Shown piece by piece: positions 35,101-46,638 of a stretch of 64,000 nt of DNA. Below the pieces are notes generated by a model, which did not search any database, was not told where the DNA came from, and saw only the letters and a program-made list of their open reading frames with translations. Origin of the DNA: Aurelia coerulea (taxonomy: Eukaryota > Cnidaria > Scyphozoa > Semaeostomeae > Ulmaridae); NCBI GenBank assembly GCA_039566865.1, contig CM076953.1, positions 4,836,001 through 4,900,000 of the forward strand, given 5' to 3'. The position numbers were made by a program, and so were the translations under genes. The first letter of the stretch is position 1. Every line of letters starts with the position of its first letter.

Positions 35101-38100
35101 ATTTGAAACAAACCAAGCAAAGCTAAGTTGGCATATGAATATCATTTCTTAACCAGATAAATACATTTCTTTGCCAAGCTTCCATGAAACGCCATTGCGA
35201 TTGATTCTAAATGAAAACTTTTCACAGTGTTCTCTCATCAAAATTGATTGTTCTGTAACGGATGTGGTTTCGTTTCGATGTCTGACTTCCAAGTTTGTGA
35301 TGAAAATGGTGGCATTACGTCATCGAATAAGCAAAAATTTACACACTACGCATGCGTTCATAGTCCTCGGGGATATCCACGTCCTCGTCAACTTGAGCTT
35401 GCACGTATCCCCAACAAGATTGCTTTTAAAATTGAAAACTTTTGGACAGAAAAGCATAAAGCCAAAATATATGTTAAAACTAGTTGTAATATTGATGTTA
35501 TTTACTCATGCGCAGGTTAAACAACTAACTATGTGGGTATATATAGATGCATCAGAGGCATCCAAAAAGCAGTTTTCAAGATTACAGATGAAAACAAGAG
35601 CTACCTTTATCAACTCAAGAACATTTTTACAGACAATTAACAATGTGGAAACTCAGTTTGGATACAGGATCACCAATGACAGTATATAATGTTTTAACAG
35701 TGGCTCAGGGAAAATTGTTTTGCTTTCTAATGATTTGAAAGTTTGATCCTCCAAAAGTTTTTGATTTTAATTTACCCATTTTACCCCAGCCTGCTTGCTC
35801 ATTTTACCCCTGCAGACCTTATCCACTTCTGACAAGCCATCATAGAAAAGTATAGGACACCAATGTTGAAGATTTGATGATTCAATTTTTAGTCACGATC
35901 CATACAAATACGTGGTAATGCTTTTCATGTTTCATCTAATTCTTACTTTTTAGTTCAAAAGTAACGTAGATCAACAGATCATCACCAGAAACTGCGTGCA
36001 CCTGCGCAAAAATTTGCAACTTTGAGCACCCCAAGCTCCCTGCAACAGACATGTATGGAATGTGGAGTTTTCGAGCGCCGAAATTTCACTCATAAAACAA
36101 TTAAAATTGTAGAAACTAAGTGCTTGGTGTGCTGGACAGGTCTGGGCAAATCCTTTCTTTCCATTGGCAGCAACAGATACACAAATAAGGAAACACTTGC
36201 TATTTTCTTAATAAGGCCTTAAACTCTAGATTAGTCTTTTCAAAAAAGCTATGCATCCAAATACTTTCTTAAGTTAGAATGCACAATGATGTCAAAATAC
36301 ACAGTTCCTAAAATCAATAGTTTTCTTCTTTTTAAAGTTCAATCTTGACAACATTTGATCAAAGAGATCAAGCAAAGAATTTTCAAGGCATTGTTTAGCT
36401 TTGGAAGTAAACCTCTGGAAAATCAACAAAACATTGCCAAGTATTAAAGGCACTGTGTCCATGTAAGTAGACGACTTCGAGGGGGGTATCTCGAAAACAT
36501 GTGATCTTTCGTCGTTTTTTCATGTGAGCGTTGTTTCTTGCAAAGTCTTCTCTTGCAAAGCGTTGTTTGTTAGTCAAACGATTGTTTCAAGTTCTTTTGA
36601 ATTCGTCAGCAGGGATTCAGCAATCTCGCCTTTTGAAATAGTGTTCTAAAATTTTCAAAGGTCCTTGTTTTCTTCTTTTGTGTGATTGTTATCAGACAGA
36701 TTAATGCACATAAAGGCATGTTTTGACAAGTTCTTTTGAATTCGTCAGCAGGGACTTAGCAATCTCGCCTTTTGAAATGATGTTCTAGAATTTTCAAGGG
36801 TTCTTGTTTTCTTCTTTTGTGTGATTGTTATCAGACAGAATAGGTTTCCTTTCCTTTCGACAACGAGGCTCTTATTTTCATGTGATCAGTTTAAAACAGC
36901 CTGCCCTAAACCAATCAAATTCTCGAACGGTTACATGTATGTCAGCATCGTGTCAGCAGTTTCAACTGTTCGTGCATGCAATTTATTGATATATGGACAC
37001 ACTGCCTTTAATGTGGATTTTGAAGTCTTAATTTGGATTTTGACCATTGTTCGATTTGTCATGGCACTAATAAGTTCCTTCAAGTCATTCATTGCAAAGA
37101 AGAAGCAACTGAATTCAGGCCTGGCCGTGAGCATTTTAGCAGGCGAGCGATACATCGCTCTCCTCGGTAAAGTCAGGCGGGCGATTTTCAGTCTCCCGAA
37201 AATCCTCAATAAAAGTAGTTGAATAAATGAGGAATGCACTATTGGCCTTAAAACAGCTAACTTTGCAAAACGAGAAGGCGATTCTCCGACAGAAACGAAG
37301 CCATAGTTTACATAGTCGCAAATCAACCACGCTTTCACCAACAAAGTTTTGAACAGTAAGTTTTGACTTGGCAGTAGTTAACGATTTTGCAGGAGGAGAT
37401 AAATAACAGTCTGGTGTAAAGCCATTCAAATATCAAAGCGCACTTCGTTTGTTTTTCGTTTGACTTGTGAAGTAGTTAACGATTTTACAGGAGGAGATGA
37501 CTTCCTGAGAGATTAAAAGGTGATGAAGTTTATTTTGAGGTCAAACTATAAGGATTAATTTCCTATCAATAGTTTAGTTTTACTTCAAGAGGTGATGAAT
37601 ACATGAATGAGTGAATGACATTGAGGCGGGCGGTTCATGTGCGAACTGACACCAACCCGAGGCGGGCGTGGAGGTGGGCGCGGGCACGGGCGATCGCCCG
37701 CCTTAAACGGCCAGGCCTGTGAATTCAAACTTACTTGAGTGCTTGCTCCCTTTGTGCAACTCTGACCTCTGGTTTCATATTTCTTTTGGCCAAAATAGCA
37801 TCCAATGAGGCACCTTGAATAGACCTTTGGAATTTTACATTCCTTCTTGTCCTCTTCTTTGAGATCTCTTCTTGCTGTCCCTTCTTGTGTTTCTTCCTGT
37901 ACAGGACGGTCCATGTGATCTTCCTTGGGTTGCGTCTCATCAGAAAGGATCTTTCGCATTTCTTATTTAAGAAGTTGAATAATTTTCCATCTATCCTGAT
38001 GAATCGTTTCCCATGGCCTGGGTACATCTTGTAGCCACTGTAATTACACAAGTCGATCCTAGAAGGAAATTAGTGCATCATTTTCCAATAATTTTTGCTC

Positions 38101-39174
38101 ACAGACCAGACTAGGAAGTTTGCATAGCGTCCAGGGTGCATTCCATGTACTTAGGCCCGAAGATCTTCGGCGTAGACCTGACGCTTTGTCGGCGTAGCGG
38201 CATCATTTTTCAATAAGATCGGTTCTTGGCGTGATGGCATACAAAAATCTGCCTACCTTGGCGTTAATGTGAAGTTGTTCTCTATCTTTCCTTATGTGAA
38301 TTAGCAGTCTCTTTTGATATGATCAAGTATATATGACCTGTATTCTCTCTCCCTGAAAATACCTGGCGTACGAAAGCTTAGGGCTCGGCGTACCTTCGGC
38401 GTAGGTTTTACATGGAATGCACCCTGGTATAGCGTTAGCAATAAATTGCCCGCACAGGAACTTACGCAGCTTTCAGTCTAAGCCGCGCAATTATCAATAA
38501 ACAGTAGATCTATCGTTTTAGCCTATCTTTCTAAACTGTGAAGGCCTGCAAAATTTCCACGAAAATCTTACTTAGGCCATCTCAACTTGTGCACGCAAAA
38601 TACAAACTTTCCAGTCTGGGCAGTATGGAAAGTAGGGCAATTTTTTGCAGAGACAATTTTTTGTCTGTTTTGAATACCCTTTATTGTTTTTCTTGGTGTG
38701 CAAGTGCCACACTTTCCATACAGGTAGTCTGGCTCACACATATTTCCAATAATGACTTAATAATTCAACCACATGAATATACAAGCATTTGAGAGGGTGA
38801 GAGGGGGGAAGCAAACTGTCAAAATGTCTATAATTTTTAACTGCAATCCTCAAGGATAACAAAGCTAAAGCTTCAGTTCAGTTTCGGAAATTTTGTAAAC
38901 GCTGTTGTAAATTTTGACATTTGCAAAATGGGCCTAACGAAAAGATGGGCCTCTCACACAGACATATCACATCGAACACAAGCGTAAGTTTATCGTGAGA
39001 CTTAAAATTTAACCATCTATCAAATGTGAAAAATGATGATGGAACGATGTTGGATGATATTTAAATGTTGACGTCGCTGTAATTTCACCACTTTTGGAAA
39101 GTTAACGATGTTGTTGATTCGTAAGGTGGATATAGACTGATGATATGGTCGTAGTTAATGCTACTTCACTTCAT
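32177..39174 (-). CDS. RPL24: 60S ribosomal protein L24 (eL24)
   Basis: eL24 is a component of the large cytosolic ribosomal subunit. Exons are 39170-39174 (only ATGAA), 37735-38058, 33667-33721 and 32177-32251, with phases agreeing throughout, for 152 residues (human is 157). The N-terminus [18 protein letters not shown] matches the eL24 zinc-ribbon start. The body contains [20 protein letters not shown] and [15 protein letters not shown]. The lysine-rich tail ends [10 protein letters not shown], the hallmark eL24 C-terminus. The upstream sequence has a pyrimidine tract like a 5' TOP element at 39210, as expected for ribosomal protein genes. Intron 2 (33722-37734) is about 4 kb and holds several transposons. 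Intron 1 holds a hAT-like element. No premature stop is seen and the gene looks functional. Confidence 0.96.
33016..33330 (-). other. Repeat-like frame in RPL24 intron 3
   Basis: A minus-strand 104-codon frame (including [15 protein letters not shown]) lies in the intron. It looks like sequence from a dispersed element, not a host gene. This is an impression only, as no second copy is present here. Confidence 0.3.
33784..34305. mobile_element. MITE in RPL24 intron 2, copy 1
   Basis: GCATAGGTTCCAAATCTTTC mirrors the right end. Internal TAATTCTACCGTTGGA and mirror. A related inverted-repeat copy lies at about 39945-40325 and a single diverged arm at about 41640-41800. Confidence 0.7.
34674..35421. 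mobile_element. Foldback element in RPL24 intron 2
   Basis: GTTGGGGATAC at the left and GTATCCCCAAC at the right bound matching inner blocks (ACTATAAACGCATGCG and mirror). The interior frames look non-coding. Confidence 0.6.
36444..37021. mobile_element. TTAA-flanked (piggyBac-like) non-autonomous element
   Basis: TTAAAGGCACTGTGTCC and its mirror bound 578 bp. Inside, a 139-bp direct repeat (GTTCTTTTGAATTCGTCAGC at 36591 and 36730) is present. A relative with CAAAGGCAATGTGTCC ends is at 50850-51214. Confidence 0.65.
37610..37715. repeat. GC-rich low-complexity block in RPL24 intron 2
   Basis: GAGGCGGGCG-type units and GGGCGCGGGCACGGGCG stand out against the AT-rich surroundings, about 20 bp from RPL24 exon 2. 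A smaller relative (AGGCGGGCGATT) is at 37176. Confidence 0.5.
38131..38427. mobile_element. hAT-like MITE in RPL24 intron 1
   Basis: CCAGGGTGCATTCCATGTA mirrors the right end. Flanks CATAGCGT and TATAGCGT form an 8-bp duplication with one mismatch. CAGGG ends and an 8-bp duplication fit the hAT superfamily. Confidence 0.75.
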
Positions 39175-39200
39175 CTTGAAATGACGTGCCTCGCTGTAGG

Positions 39201-39210
39201 CGCAGAAAAG
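39201..39210 (-). promoter_or_regulatory. Candidate 5' TOP motif / transcription start of RPL24
   Basis: On the minus strand CTTTTCTGCG lies about 35 bp upstream of the RPL24 ATG. Ribosomal protein mRNAs usually start at a C followed by a pyrimidine run, which links their translation to mTOR signalling. The assignment is from sequence and position only. Confidence 0.5.
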
Positions 39211-39944
39211 CACAAACATTTGTAGTTTTCAAATGAAACACATTGATTTGAAAACTTCACAATAAATCAGTTAATGCTTAGCGAAGCAAAATAGTACCTA
39301 CGTACAAAATTTGATATTGTCGCCAACTGTTTTCATGGTATTCTTGTTCACAAGCCCTTTTCTGTCCGGCCAAGCTCCTTGAAACTCTGCTTTGAGCTTA
39401 GTTTCCGTTGGTCAACATCAATCAATCGAATTTGCAGAGATTCTAATGGCATTGTATTTGGTTGTATACTTTGTACATGACTGTGTATAGCAGCCTCGTT
39501 CCCAAGGGCGTTCAAAAGTGAAAAAAATTAGTCCAAAAATATTGCCGTAATATTATGAGTCCCAGTAAGAGCGGTCTCGGTCTGGCGTAATAGTCTCGTT
39601 TTGGATAGCGATTACTGGGACTCATCGTAATCAGTCTAACAACGGTCCACAAACTCACTCCAACAAAATACAACCTTATTTATGAACGTGTTTTATTTTT
39701 ACTGGCTGAGGGAAATTGCTCTTTTTATACCCGGTGCTTGAAAAAAGACGAAAACGATACCTCTCAAAGTGGCACATCCCCATCGGACAAAGAAAGACTG
39801 CAAGAATTGGCCCACAATTAATAAGAAGCCGTACTGCAAAAATTTAGAGCCAAGTTTCTCATAAAAAATTAGTGCAATTTATACTTTCAGCATTACTCAC
39901 ATAAAATCATGCGGAGAGTGACTGTCACAAAGAAACCTTATTTA
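39211..39944. other. Region upstream of RPL24
   Basis: No gene seen. A hairpin ATGAGTCCCAGTAA / TTACTGGGACTCAT lies at 39556-39630. Confidence 0.4.
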
Positions 39945-40625
39945 TTTTGCTATAATTCTACTGCTGGACTTTTTGAAATCTTCAATATTTTCAGAATTGG
40001 ATTGGTTTTCTTCTTTTTCAAGAATTCAGGAAAATTTTGAAAAAAACTCAAAACCATCGCAATTTCTCATCCATTTGAAGAAACACGAAACAATTTTTAG
40101 AAAGTCATAGTTTATGGATGTCTAGAAATTGGTAGCAAGCAAAACCCTTTCATTCTTCTGGTTTGCGATTTAGGAACTTTATGACGTCACATTCTCAAAT
40201 GAGTTGAAATAAAAATACGCTGTAATTTCCATGTATATTCAGGATTTCTGAAAAATACAGCGGTAGAATCCCAGATAAGTAGCTAAAGTACCTTTCGAGC
40301 CATTCGCCTAATAAATAACATAGGCCAAACAAGGACAGATTTTATAAAACAATAGCACGAATTGGTTTTGATTGACACCGAAATTCAAAGCGATTAGCGA
40401 TCGCAGACAAAGGAAATTCTCTCAACCAGTTCAACCAACCTCTCAACCATTCAAAACAAACAAAGCCGCAAAAGTTTCTCTGAAACCCAGGTAGCTAGCT
40501 CGCGCGTTGTGCATTCCAGAAATTGTTTTCAAGAGCAAATATGAGGATAGATCGAAAGAAGAAGGATATATCTACTGAGTTGTTTCAAGTCACTTCCCGG
40601 TTTGTTCAACTTGAAACAGTAACCT

Positions 40626-40821
40626 TGTTGGAGAGACGAGATACGCTTTATCTGAGGAAACGTATGTGTCCCCCCGTGCAGTAGTTTAATGCTCATCCGC
40701 AGTAGCATTTTGGGTTGGAACTCTGACGGGTGCATGAGCCATAGAAATGGCATGAGCATTAACCTACTGCACGGGGGGACACATACGTTTCCTCGAACAA
40801 ACTGTATCTCGTCTCACAACA
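40626..40821. mobile_element. MITE with CCCCCCGTGCAGTAG arms, copy 2
   Basis: Ends GAGACGAGATACG and mirror; inner ACGTATGTGTCCCCCCGTG and mirror. Longer and cleaner than the copy at 20091. Confidence 0.7.
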
Positions 40822-41109
40822 AAAGCATTCTGGAAGAATGAATGCAAGGACACATCACATCTTTATTCAACTAAAAATACTTCTTCCCATAATCACAAGC
40901 AAAAAAATGTACATAATTTAGATACAACTACAACGATGTAAGATGCTTATTAGGCAGTTAATTGCACTCTATCTGCCGGACGGCTGTCGTAAGACTAGAA
41001 TATAAATTTCGTGATTATTTTGCGAACGGTTGAAAACGAAGACATTTCTTCTAAAAACAGGACGCCCAAGCTCCTGGTGAAGGAGCAGACATCTAGAACA
41101 ATATGAACG

Positions 41110-41278
41110 ATTTTAGCAGGACCGTAGGAAGAATCTTCGGATTGGGGGGAGGGCAATTGTTCTTAAAACAATAGAGAACAATACATCTAATTAATTCGTG
41201 TGACGTAGCACCATTGTTTTCAAAATTATTGGGGGGCTTGAGCCCCCTGCCCCCCCGCTTCCTACGGGCCTGGATTTT
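41110..41278. repeat. MITE with CGTAGGAAG / CTTCCTACGG ends
   Basis: GCAGGACCGTAGGAAG at the left mirrors CTTCCTACGGGCCTGG at the right, enclosing a G-rich then C-rich pair. Confidence 0.5.
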
Positions 41279-41864
41279 AGTGACAAAAGTTTCCACATTT
41301 AACCTAGCCTTTTTCCTTCAAAATGGTAGGTCATTCATTAAAATCGGTGCACAATTAAGAAATTTAGCGTACTGTGCTGTGAATCTGCTATGGAAATTTA
41401 TCCATTTTTCTAGTTAGTTTAAAAATAGTAGCATTTATTGTATTTGAGGGTATGACCTCATCCAACTTCTAAATCCGAAACTGGAAGAGTGAGAGATTTC
41501 GCTTGATAATAAAAAAACATATTGTAGACCTTCATTATTTTTGGTGGTTTTCTTGAAGATTGTATCATTTTTCCTCATTTGGTTACGATGATCTTAATTT
41601 TTCAAAATTCTCCATGAACTCTTTCAAATAAAATAACAACGCCGCCATTTTGAAAATAATCAAGATATCAAAACATTTCCATGGCAGATTTACAGTGAAG
41701 TACTCCAAGTTCCTTTCAAGCAATTCAATTCAAAGAAAACCGTAAGAGAATTTTACATCCAAATTTTTAAAGATTTGAAAGATTTGAGCCCTATGTTGTA
41801 CAATCCTGGTTTCAACGTTAAATCGTACTTGCTAATCGAGAATATAAGTGCATAATACGTATTG

Positions 41865-43360
41865 TAAGAAACAAGGACAGATTTGGCAAGACAATAGCAC
41901 GAGTTGGTTTTGATTGACACCGCAATTCAAAGCGATTAGCGATCGCAGGCAAAGGAAATTCTTTCAACCAGTAGTAATTCAAAACAAACAAAGCCGCAAA
42001 AGTTTCTCTGAAACTCAGGTAGCTAGCTCACCCGTTGTGCATCCCAGAAATTGATTTTTAACCCTAATCCTACCGGGCTTTTTTGATCTAACATAGCCGG
42101 GGGGGGTGCTTTCCATCCCCCCCCCTCTATAAATAGCCGTAGACTAATGGGAAATCATTGAAACTTGGCAAGGGCGTAGTCCTAGCTATTCTTAGCCGAT
42201 TGGTAGTTTTGGGCGTGGCCACCTCATTAGGTGACGTCACTATGACGTCATAATGCCGGAAAATGTCAAAATATATGGCTTTCCGGCTTATTTGTTCTAA
42301 AAACGGAATAAAGGTAATCTGAATGACTTTTTCCATTCTTATTTGGCGTATTATTCATTTCCAATTCAAATATGATGCATCTGAGTGTTTTTAGACTGTT
42401 ATTTTGGAAGAAAATGTAAAAAATTGATGACGCCATAACTAAAAACTGTGTTTTTCTGCCAAAAATTGATAATAATTAGCTCAAAATGCTTTTAAAGTAT
42501 TGCATAACGCAATTCTATGCATTTTTAACAAAATCTATCGGAAAAAACTTCAAAATTTGCCAAAATGACCCAAAATGGCAGCCAGAGTGACGTCATCATT
42601 TAAGAATGCTGACGTCAGCAAAATCCATTGTTATTGACAACAATAGAAAGCTAATTGTTTGCTGATTCTTTTAAAGTACAATAGTCAACGTTTGGAACTA
42701 ATTCTGGGAGTAAAAATATCAAAATCATTAATTTTTCTAATACCTTGCTCCAAATATGGTAGTGTCATCTGTCACGTGACACCTATTGTTCAAAAATTTA
42801 ATTGTCAAAATGTAGCTAATAGATAATTAGTAATTGTCAGAGAGTTTGAGGGTCATAGCTTTTGTCGTTAAAGAATGCTCTGCAAAAAACGACAGAGGGG
42901 GTGGAAAACACCCCCCCCCGGTAGGATTAGGGTTAAGAACAAACATGAGCATAGATCGAAAGAAGAAGGATATACAGTATCTCCACATCTACCTCAGGCA
43001 TTTTATTTCTTTTGTTCAAAAGCCGATTGGGATGCGATTCAATTCTCTTACTTTTTTGTTAGTGTAATTAAAACACTTACTGCTCAACTTCTGAACCAAA
43101 GAAAAAAGTGCCGGAGGTAGATGTGTAAACATATCCTTCTTTTTTCGATATATGCTCGTGTTTGCTCTTGAAAAGAATTTCTGGAATGCACAACGAGCGC
43201 GCTAGCTACTTGGGTTTCAGAGAAAATTTTGCAGCTCTGTTTGTTTTGAATTTATGCCCGAGACAATTTCCTTCGTCTGCAGTCATTAATCACTTTGAAT
43301 TCAGGTGTCAACAAAAGTATCTCATGCTATTGTGTTACAAAATCTGTCCTTGTTTGTAAG
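41865..43360. mobile_element. Foldback element (TGATTGACACC family), copy 2, interrupted
   Basis: ACAAGGACAGATTT at the left mirrors AAATCTGTCCTTGT at the right. Without the inserted 42062-42932 element it is about 620 bp, like the copy at 26478-27080. The centre has GAAAGAAGAAGGATAT and its mirror. Confidence 0.7.
42062..42932. mobile_element. piggyBac-like non-autonomous element with CCCTAATCC ends, nested
   Basis: CCCTAATCCTACCGG and its mirror are flanked by TTAA at 42058-42061 and 42933-42936, the piggyBac target. The interior has paired GACGTCA boxes and no transposase. A relative starts at 59956. Confidence 0.8.
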
Positions 43361-43440
43361 AACAGCTGGGTATGTTGCTCTGCCAGTTTGCAAGATGTGT
43401 CCTCCTATTCAATCCATTGCATAGAGACTTGAGAGTTTTA

Positions 43441-44071
43441 GGGCGTATTCTTTTGGGCATCAGAAGTCTGCGAAGTCTTCTGAAAACGGTAGACTTCGCA
43501 GAGAAAAATCTCAGTTACCAAAAGAATGCGCATTCTAAAAACGGTAGAGTTGATAGACTTCGCAGAGAAAAATGCCAAAAGAATACACATTCTGAGAACG
43601 GTAGAGTTGGCAGACTTCGCAGACAAAAATCCCAAAAGAATGAAAATTCTAAAAGTTTGAGAGTTCGAATGTTATTTTGTGTTCGGCCGAGCGAATTGAA
43701 GCCATTGCAATGCATTATACTTTTGTTTTGAAAATCCCAAGAGAAAAGAATTTATAATACTTCATTGTATTTTCGAATGTTTTAAACTTTTCATTCACGA
43801 AACAAGGCTCTTTTCTCGGAAGTCTACCAGCTTCAGGAGCAGAAGGTTTCCGAGGCCTCGGAAGTCTACCGCTTTCAGTAGAGCCCAAAAGAATACGTCA
43901 AAAATCTCTCGGAAGTCTACCGAAAACAGAATGACCAAAAGAATGGGCTTTCATAAAAAATGATCTGAAGTCTGCGAAGTCTACCGTTTTCGGTAGGATG
44001 GCACCAAAAGAATGGGATTTTAGCATCTACCAACTCTACCGTTTTCAGAAGATGCCCAAAAGAATACGCCC
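43441..44071. mobile_element. Harbinger-like element with repeated internal motif
   Basis: GGGCGTATTCTTTTGGGC and its mirror are flanked by TTA on both sides (a 3-bp duplication, as in PIF/Harbinger). Inside, CCAAAAGAAT and ACGGTAGA/AGACTTCGCAGA recur many times, in one orientation in the left half and the other in the right. Confidence 0.75.
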
Positions 44072-45052
44072 TTATTGATACAGTAAACTTATGTTTTTTT
44101 CAGGAGGGGGAACTTTAAGGACTTTAAATCATTCTATGGGGTTTTTATGCTATGACTGATAACTTCATACAGTTTTTTAGCATACTTCCAAATAACATCA
44201 CAAGAGTAACTAAGCCGACAAATAACATCGCAAGAGCGAACTATCTCTCACTCAGTCTTATCACAACCCAAGAAGCATTCTAAAAAGCCTTTAATCACCC
44301 CCATCCCGTAAACTACATCACAGTTAATTTTTTAATAAGAAGCATAACTTTGCAAAGGAATATTTTTAAGGTAACTGACCGCTTAAAGGTGCACACGGAT
44401 GGGTATCATATACAACATTGGTATTTATACATTGCGTGGAAATGCAACATATCTACGTACAGGAAACCAAAGCAAAACTGTGGTGGAAACGGTGTTCGAG
44501 ATGGTGGCGGTGAACAAGAAGCAACAACAACAAAAACCAGCAACTGTAATGTAGCAGAAACATTATCAAAATTCTATTCCATCCAACTGCACCACATACC
44601 AAGTGTCTTCAAGGAAAATATGGCGGATAAGTTAATCTTCAACCGCTTTCTGCTCAGCAAGGGCGAATTTTGTATACAGGTCTGATTAAAAAGTGAATTT
44701 GCAGCCAAAAGCATAGTTTCCCAACTTCTGAGCTGCCAACCATAACGTTTTGCTCGCTCTGTTTATCTTGATTTGATCGAGTGCACTCAGAGGTGAGAAA
44801 TCTATTCTTATGAAAAGCAAACCACTTTGTCTTTTCGGAATCTAAAACTTTTGTTGTAAAAACTTGCCCTTGTTTTTCAGCACTGATTGTCGCTTGGTTA
44901 CATGGTTGGTCTGAGTATAAACATTAGCAAAAGGAGAGGGAAAATACGTCGAAATGTATCACATGACCCATCCATGTGCGCTTTTAATTTCAATGTTTAC
45001 TTGCAGCTGGTATCTTAAAGTCAAACAATCGTATTGTGATGGTTATGAGCAA
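44072..45052. other. Stretch without an identified gene
   Basis: Contains a 111-codon plus-strand frame (44350-44685) of unrelated composition. I see no domain, splice support or repeat boundaries. Confidence 0.35.
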
Positions 45053-45385
45053 TTAAAGGGGCTCCGTCGTCAAACAATAAACAAATCCGTAAACTCGCAC
45101 GTGTCACCAATCATCCATTGTTCATCCGTGGTTCATCCATTGTTTTCTGCAGTTTGTTTGGTGGCTTTCCCCAAGCCACCAAAAAGTGACCGTTAAAAAT
45201 CCACTTATATCCGAGCAATCGTAGAAGATATGAATGTTTGGTTTGTTCCTTAGTGAAGTACAAAGATTTATGTCCAAACAGCAAGTTTCATTTTGAAAAG
45301 AATGTCAAAATCCTATGTGATATCAACTTTCAAAAACTGCAAAAAACATCGCTTTGTTTACATTTTGACGACGGAGCCCCTTTAA
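45053..45385. mobile_element. TTAA element with GGGGCTCCGTC ends, full copy
   Basis: TTAAAGGGGCTCCGTCGTC and mirror bound 333 bp. A truncated copy in opposite orientation lies at 46956-47201. 45386-46169 beyond it shows nothing recognisable. Confidence 0.75.
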
Positions 45386-46169
45386 AGACCCCCTGCTAAC
45401 CATCTGGCCTTGCGTGCCGCACATGAGAAAAATAACACGAACACAAGCTGAGCAATGGCGGCGAATAGACCATTCGCATTCGGCGTCTTTTATGGATGGA
45501 GCGATCTAAAAACAAACACTGGCCTAGCTTCGCAGACTTTCAGATAAAAGTCCTTTCGCAGTGCTTTATACGATAGCAACCACGTGCAAGACCTCCTGAA
45601 TAGCAGAGCGTCTTTAACTGAACCTACGGCCACACAATTAGAAGACATGCTACACTACTAGGTAGCCCAAAAAAGTAACAAATGCTTTTAAAAAAATGGC
45701 ATTACATTATGCTAAAGCCTTGACAAATTCTACTTTCTGCACTCGTGTCAAATACCAAATCAATTTGCGAAACATCGATTTGGAAATTGATATTAAAAGC
45801 TAAAATAGCTTGCACTTTGTTGAACTTTGTGTTTCAACCACAGGGGTCACAGGGGTGCACTTAACTATTTCTTGTACCGGTAATGTGCCACTTAACAGGG
45901 GAACGCTTTCGGCTATTTTGTTCCCTAACAGGCTGTCCATTTTCTAAAATGGTGTTGTCTAAAGGGCACACAACTTAATGAGAACTTTACGAGATAATAG
46001 CATTGCATAAACTATTCTGTACTGCAGTGAACCAACATAGACCAACGCCAATTGACTAAACTTAGAAAAGATAACAGTGCAATCACGCCTGATTTCCATA
46101 CAGCCATGAGGATAGTACGATGTCATCTCCAGGAATATGACACAAGAAAGGGACAAAGAAAAAATACTC

Positions 46170-46175
46170 TTTATT
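46170..46175 (-). terminator. Candidate polyadenylation signal of the A20-like gene
   Basis: AATAAA on the minus strand, about 465 bp beyond the stop codon. It would give a modest 3' UTR. No transcript evidence is available. Confidence 0.4.
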
Positions 46176-46638
46176 TCATCTCATTTTGTCATGGTGTTTG
46201 AGGTGCGACGTCCCCACTGGGAATCGTTTTGTAAACGAGCTAGTCTGTTATATCGTTTCACCACAGGGAAGCGATGTGGCAAGTGCTTAGACTGATGACA
46301 TTCATCTAAGTTTGCTCCATTGAATTGAATTGTTATTTACTGCTACAGTCATTCCGCTAAAACTTAAGGAAATGGGGGTATCGTTCTGGACAATGGAGTA
46401 AAAACAAGGATTCATGTAATAAATCTAGCAAGTGCTTAAATTACTTGATTAAAAATACTCTAAATACTGGTTAAATTTCTATCAGTCCATTCCCTTGTAG
46501 GAAATTACAGGTTACCCAGGAGGCATTGTGTTTTCTATATAATGTCACAGTAAATCATCGCTGTCATTTAAACAAACACAAGCTGGGTTATATTTTGGTT
46601 TACCATAAAGTTTTCATACCTTCACACAATCCACAGCC

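Noticed and set aside
35171..35689. 172-codon plus-strand frame
   Set aside because: It lies across a foldback element in an RPL24 intron, has no recognisable domain and has non-coding-like composition.
36821..37344. Overlapping 133- and 137-codon frames on opposite strands
   Set aside because: They overlap a TTAA element; no domain or splice support.
42058..42075. Telomeric repeat at TTAACCCTAATCC
   Set aside because: Not tandemly repeated, and it is an element terminus flanked by TTAA.
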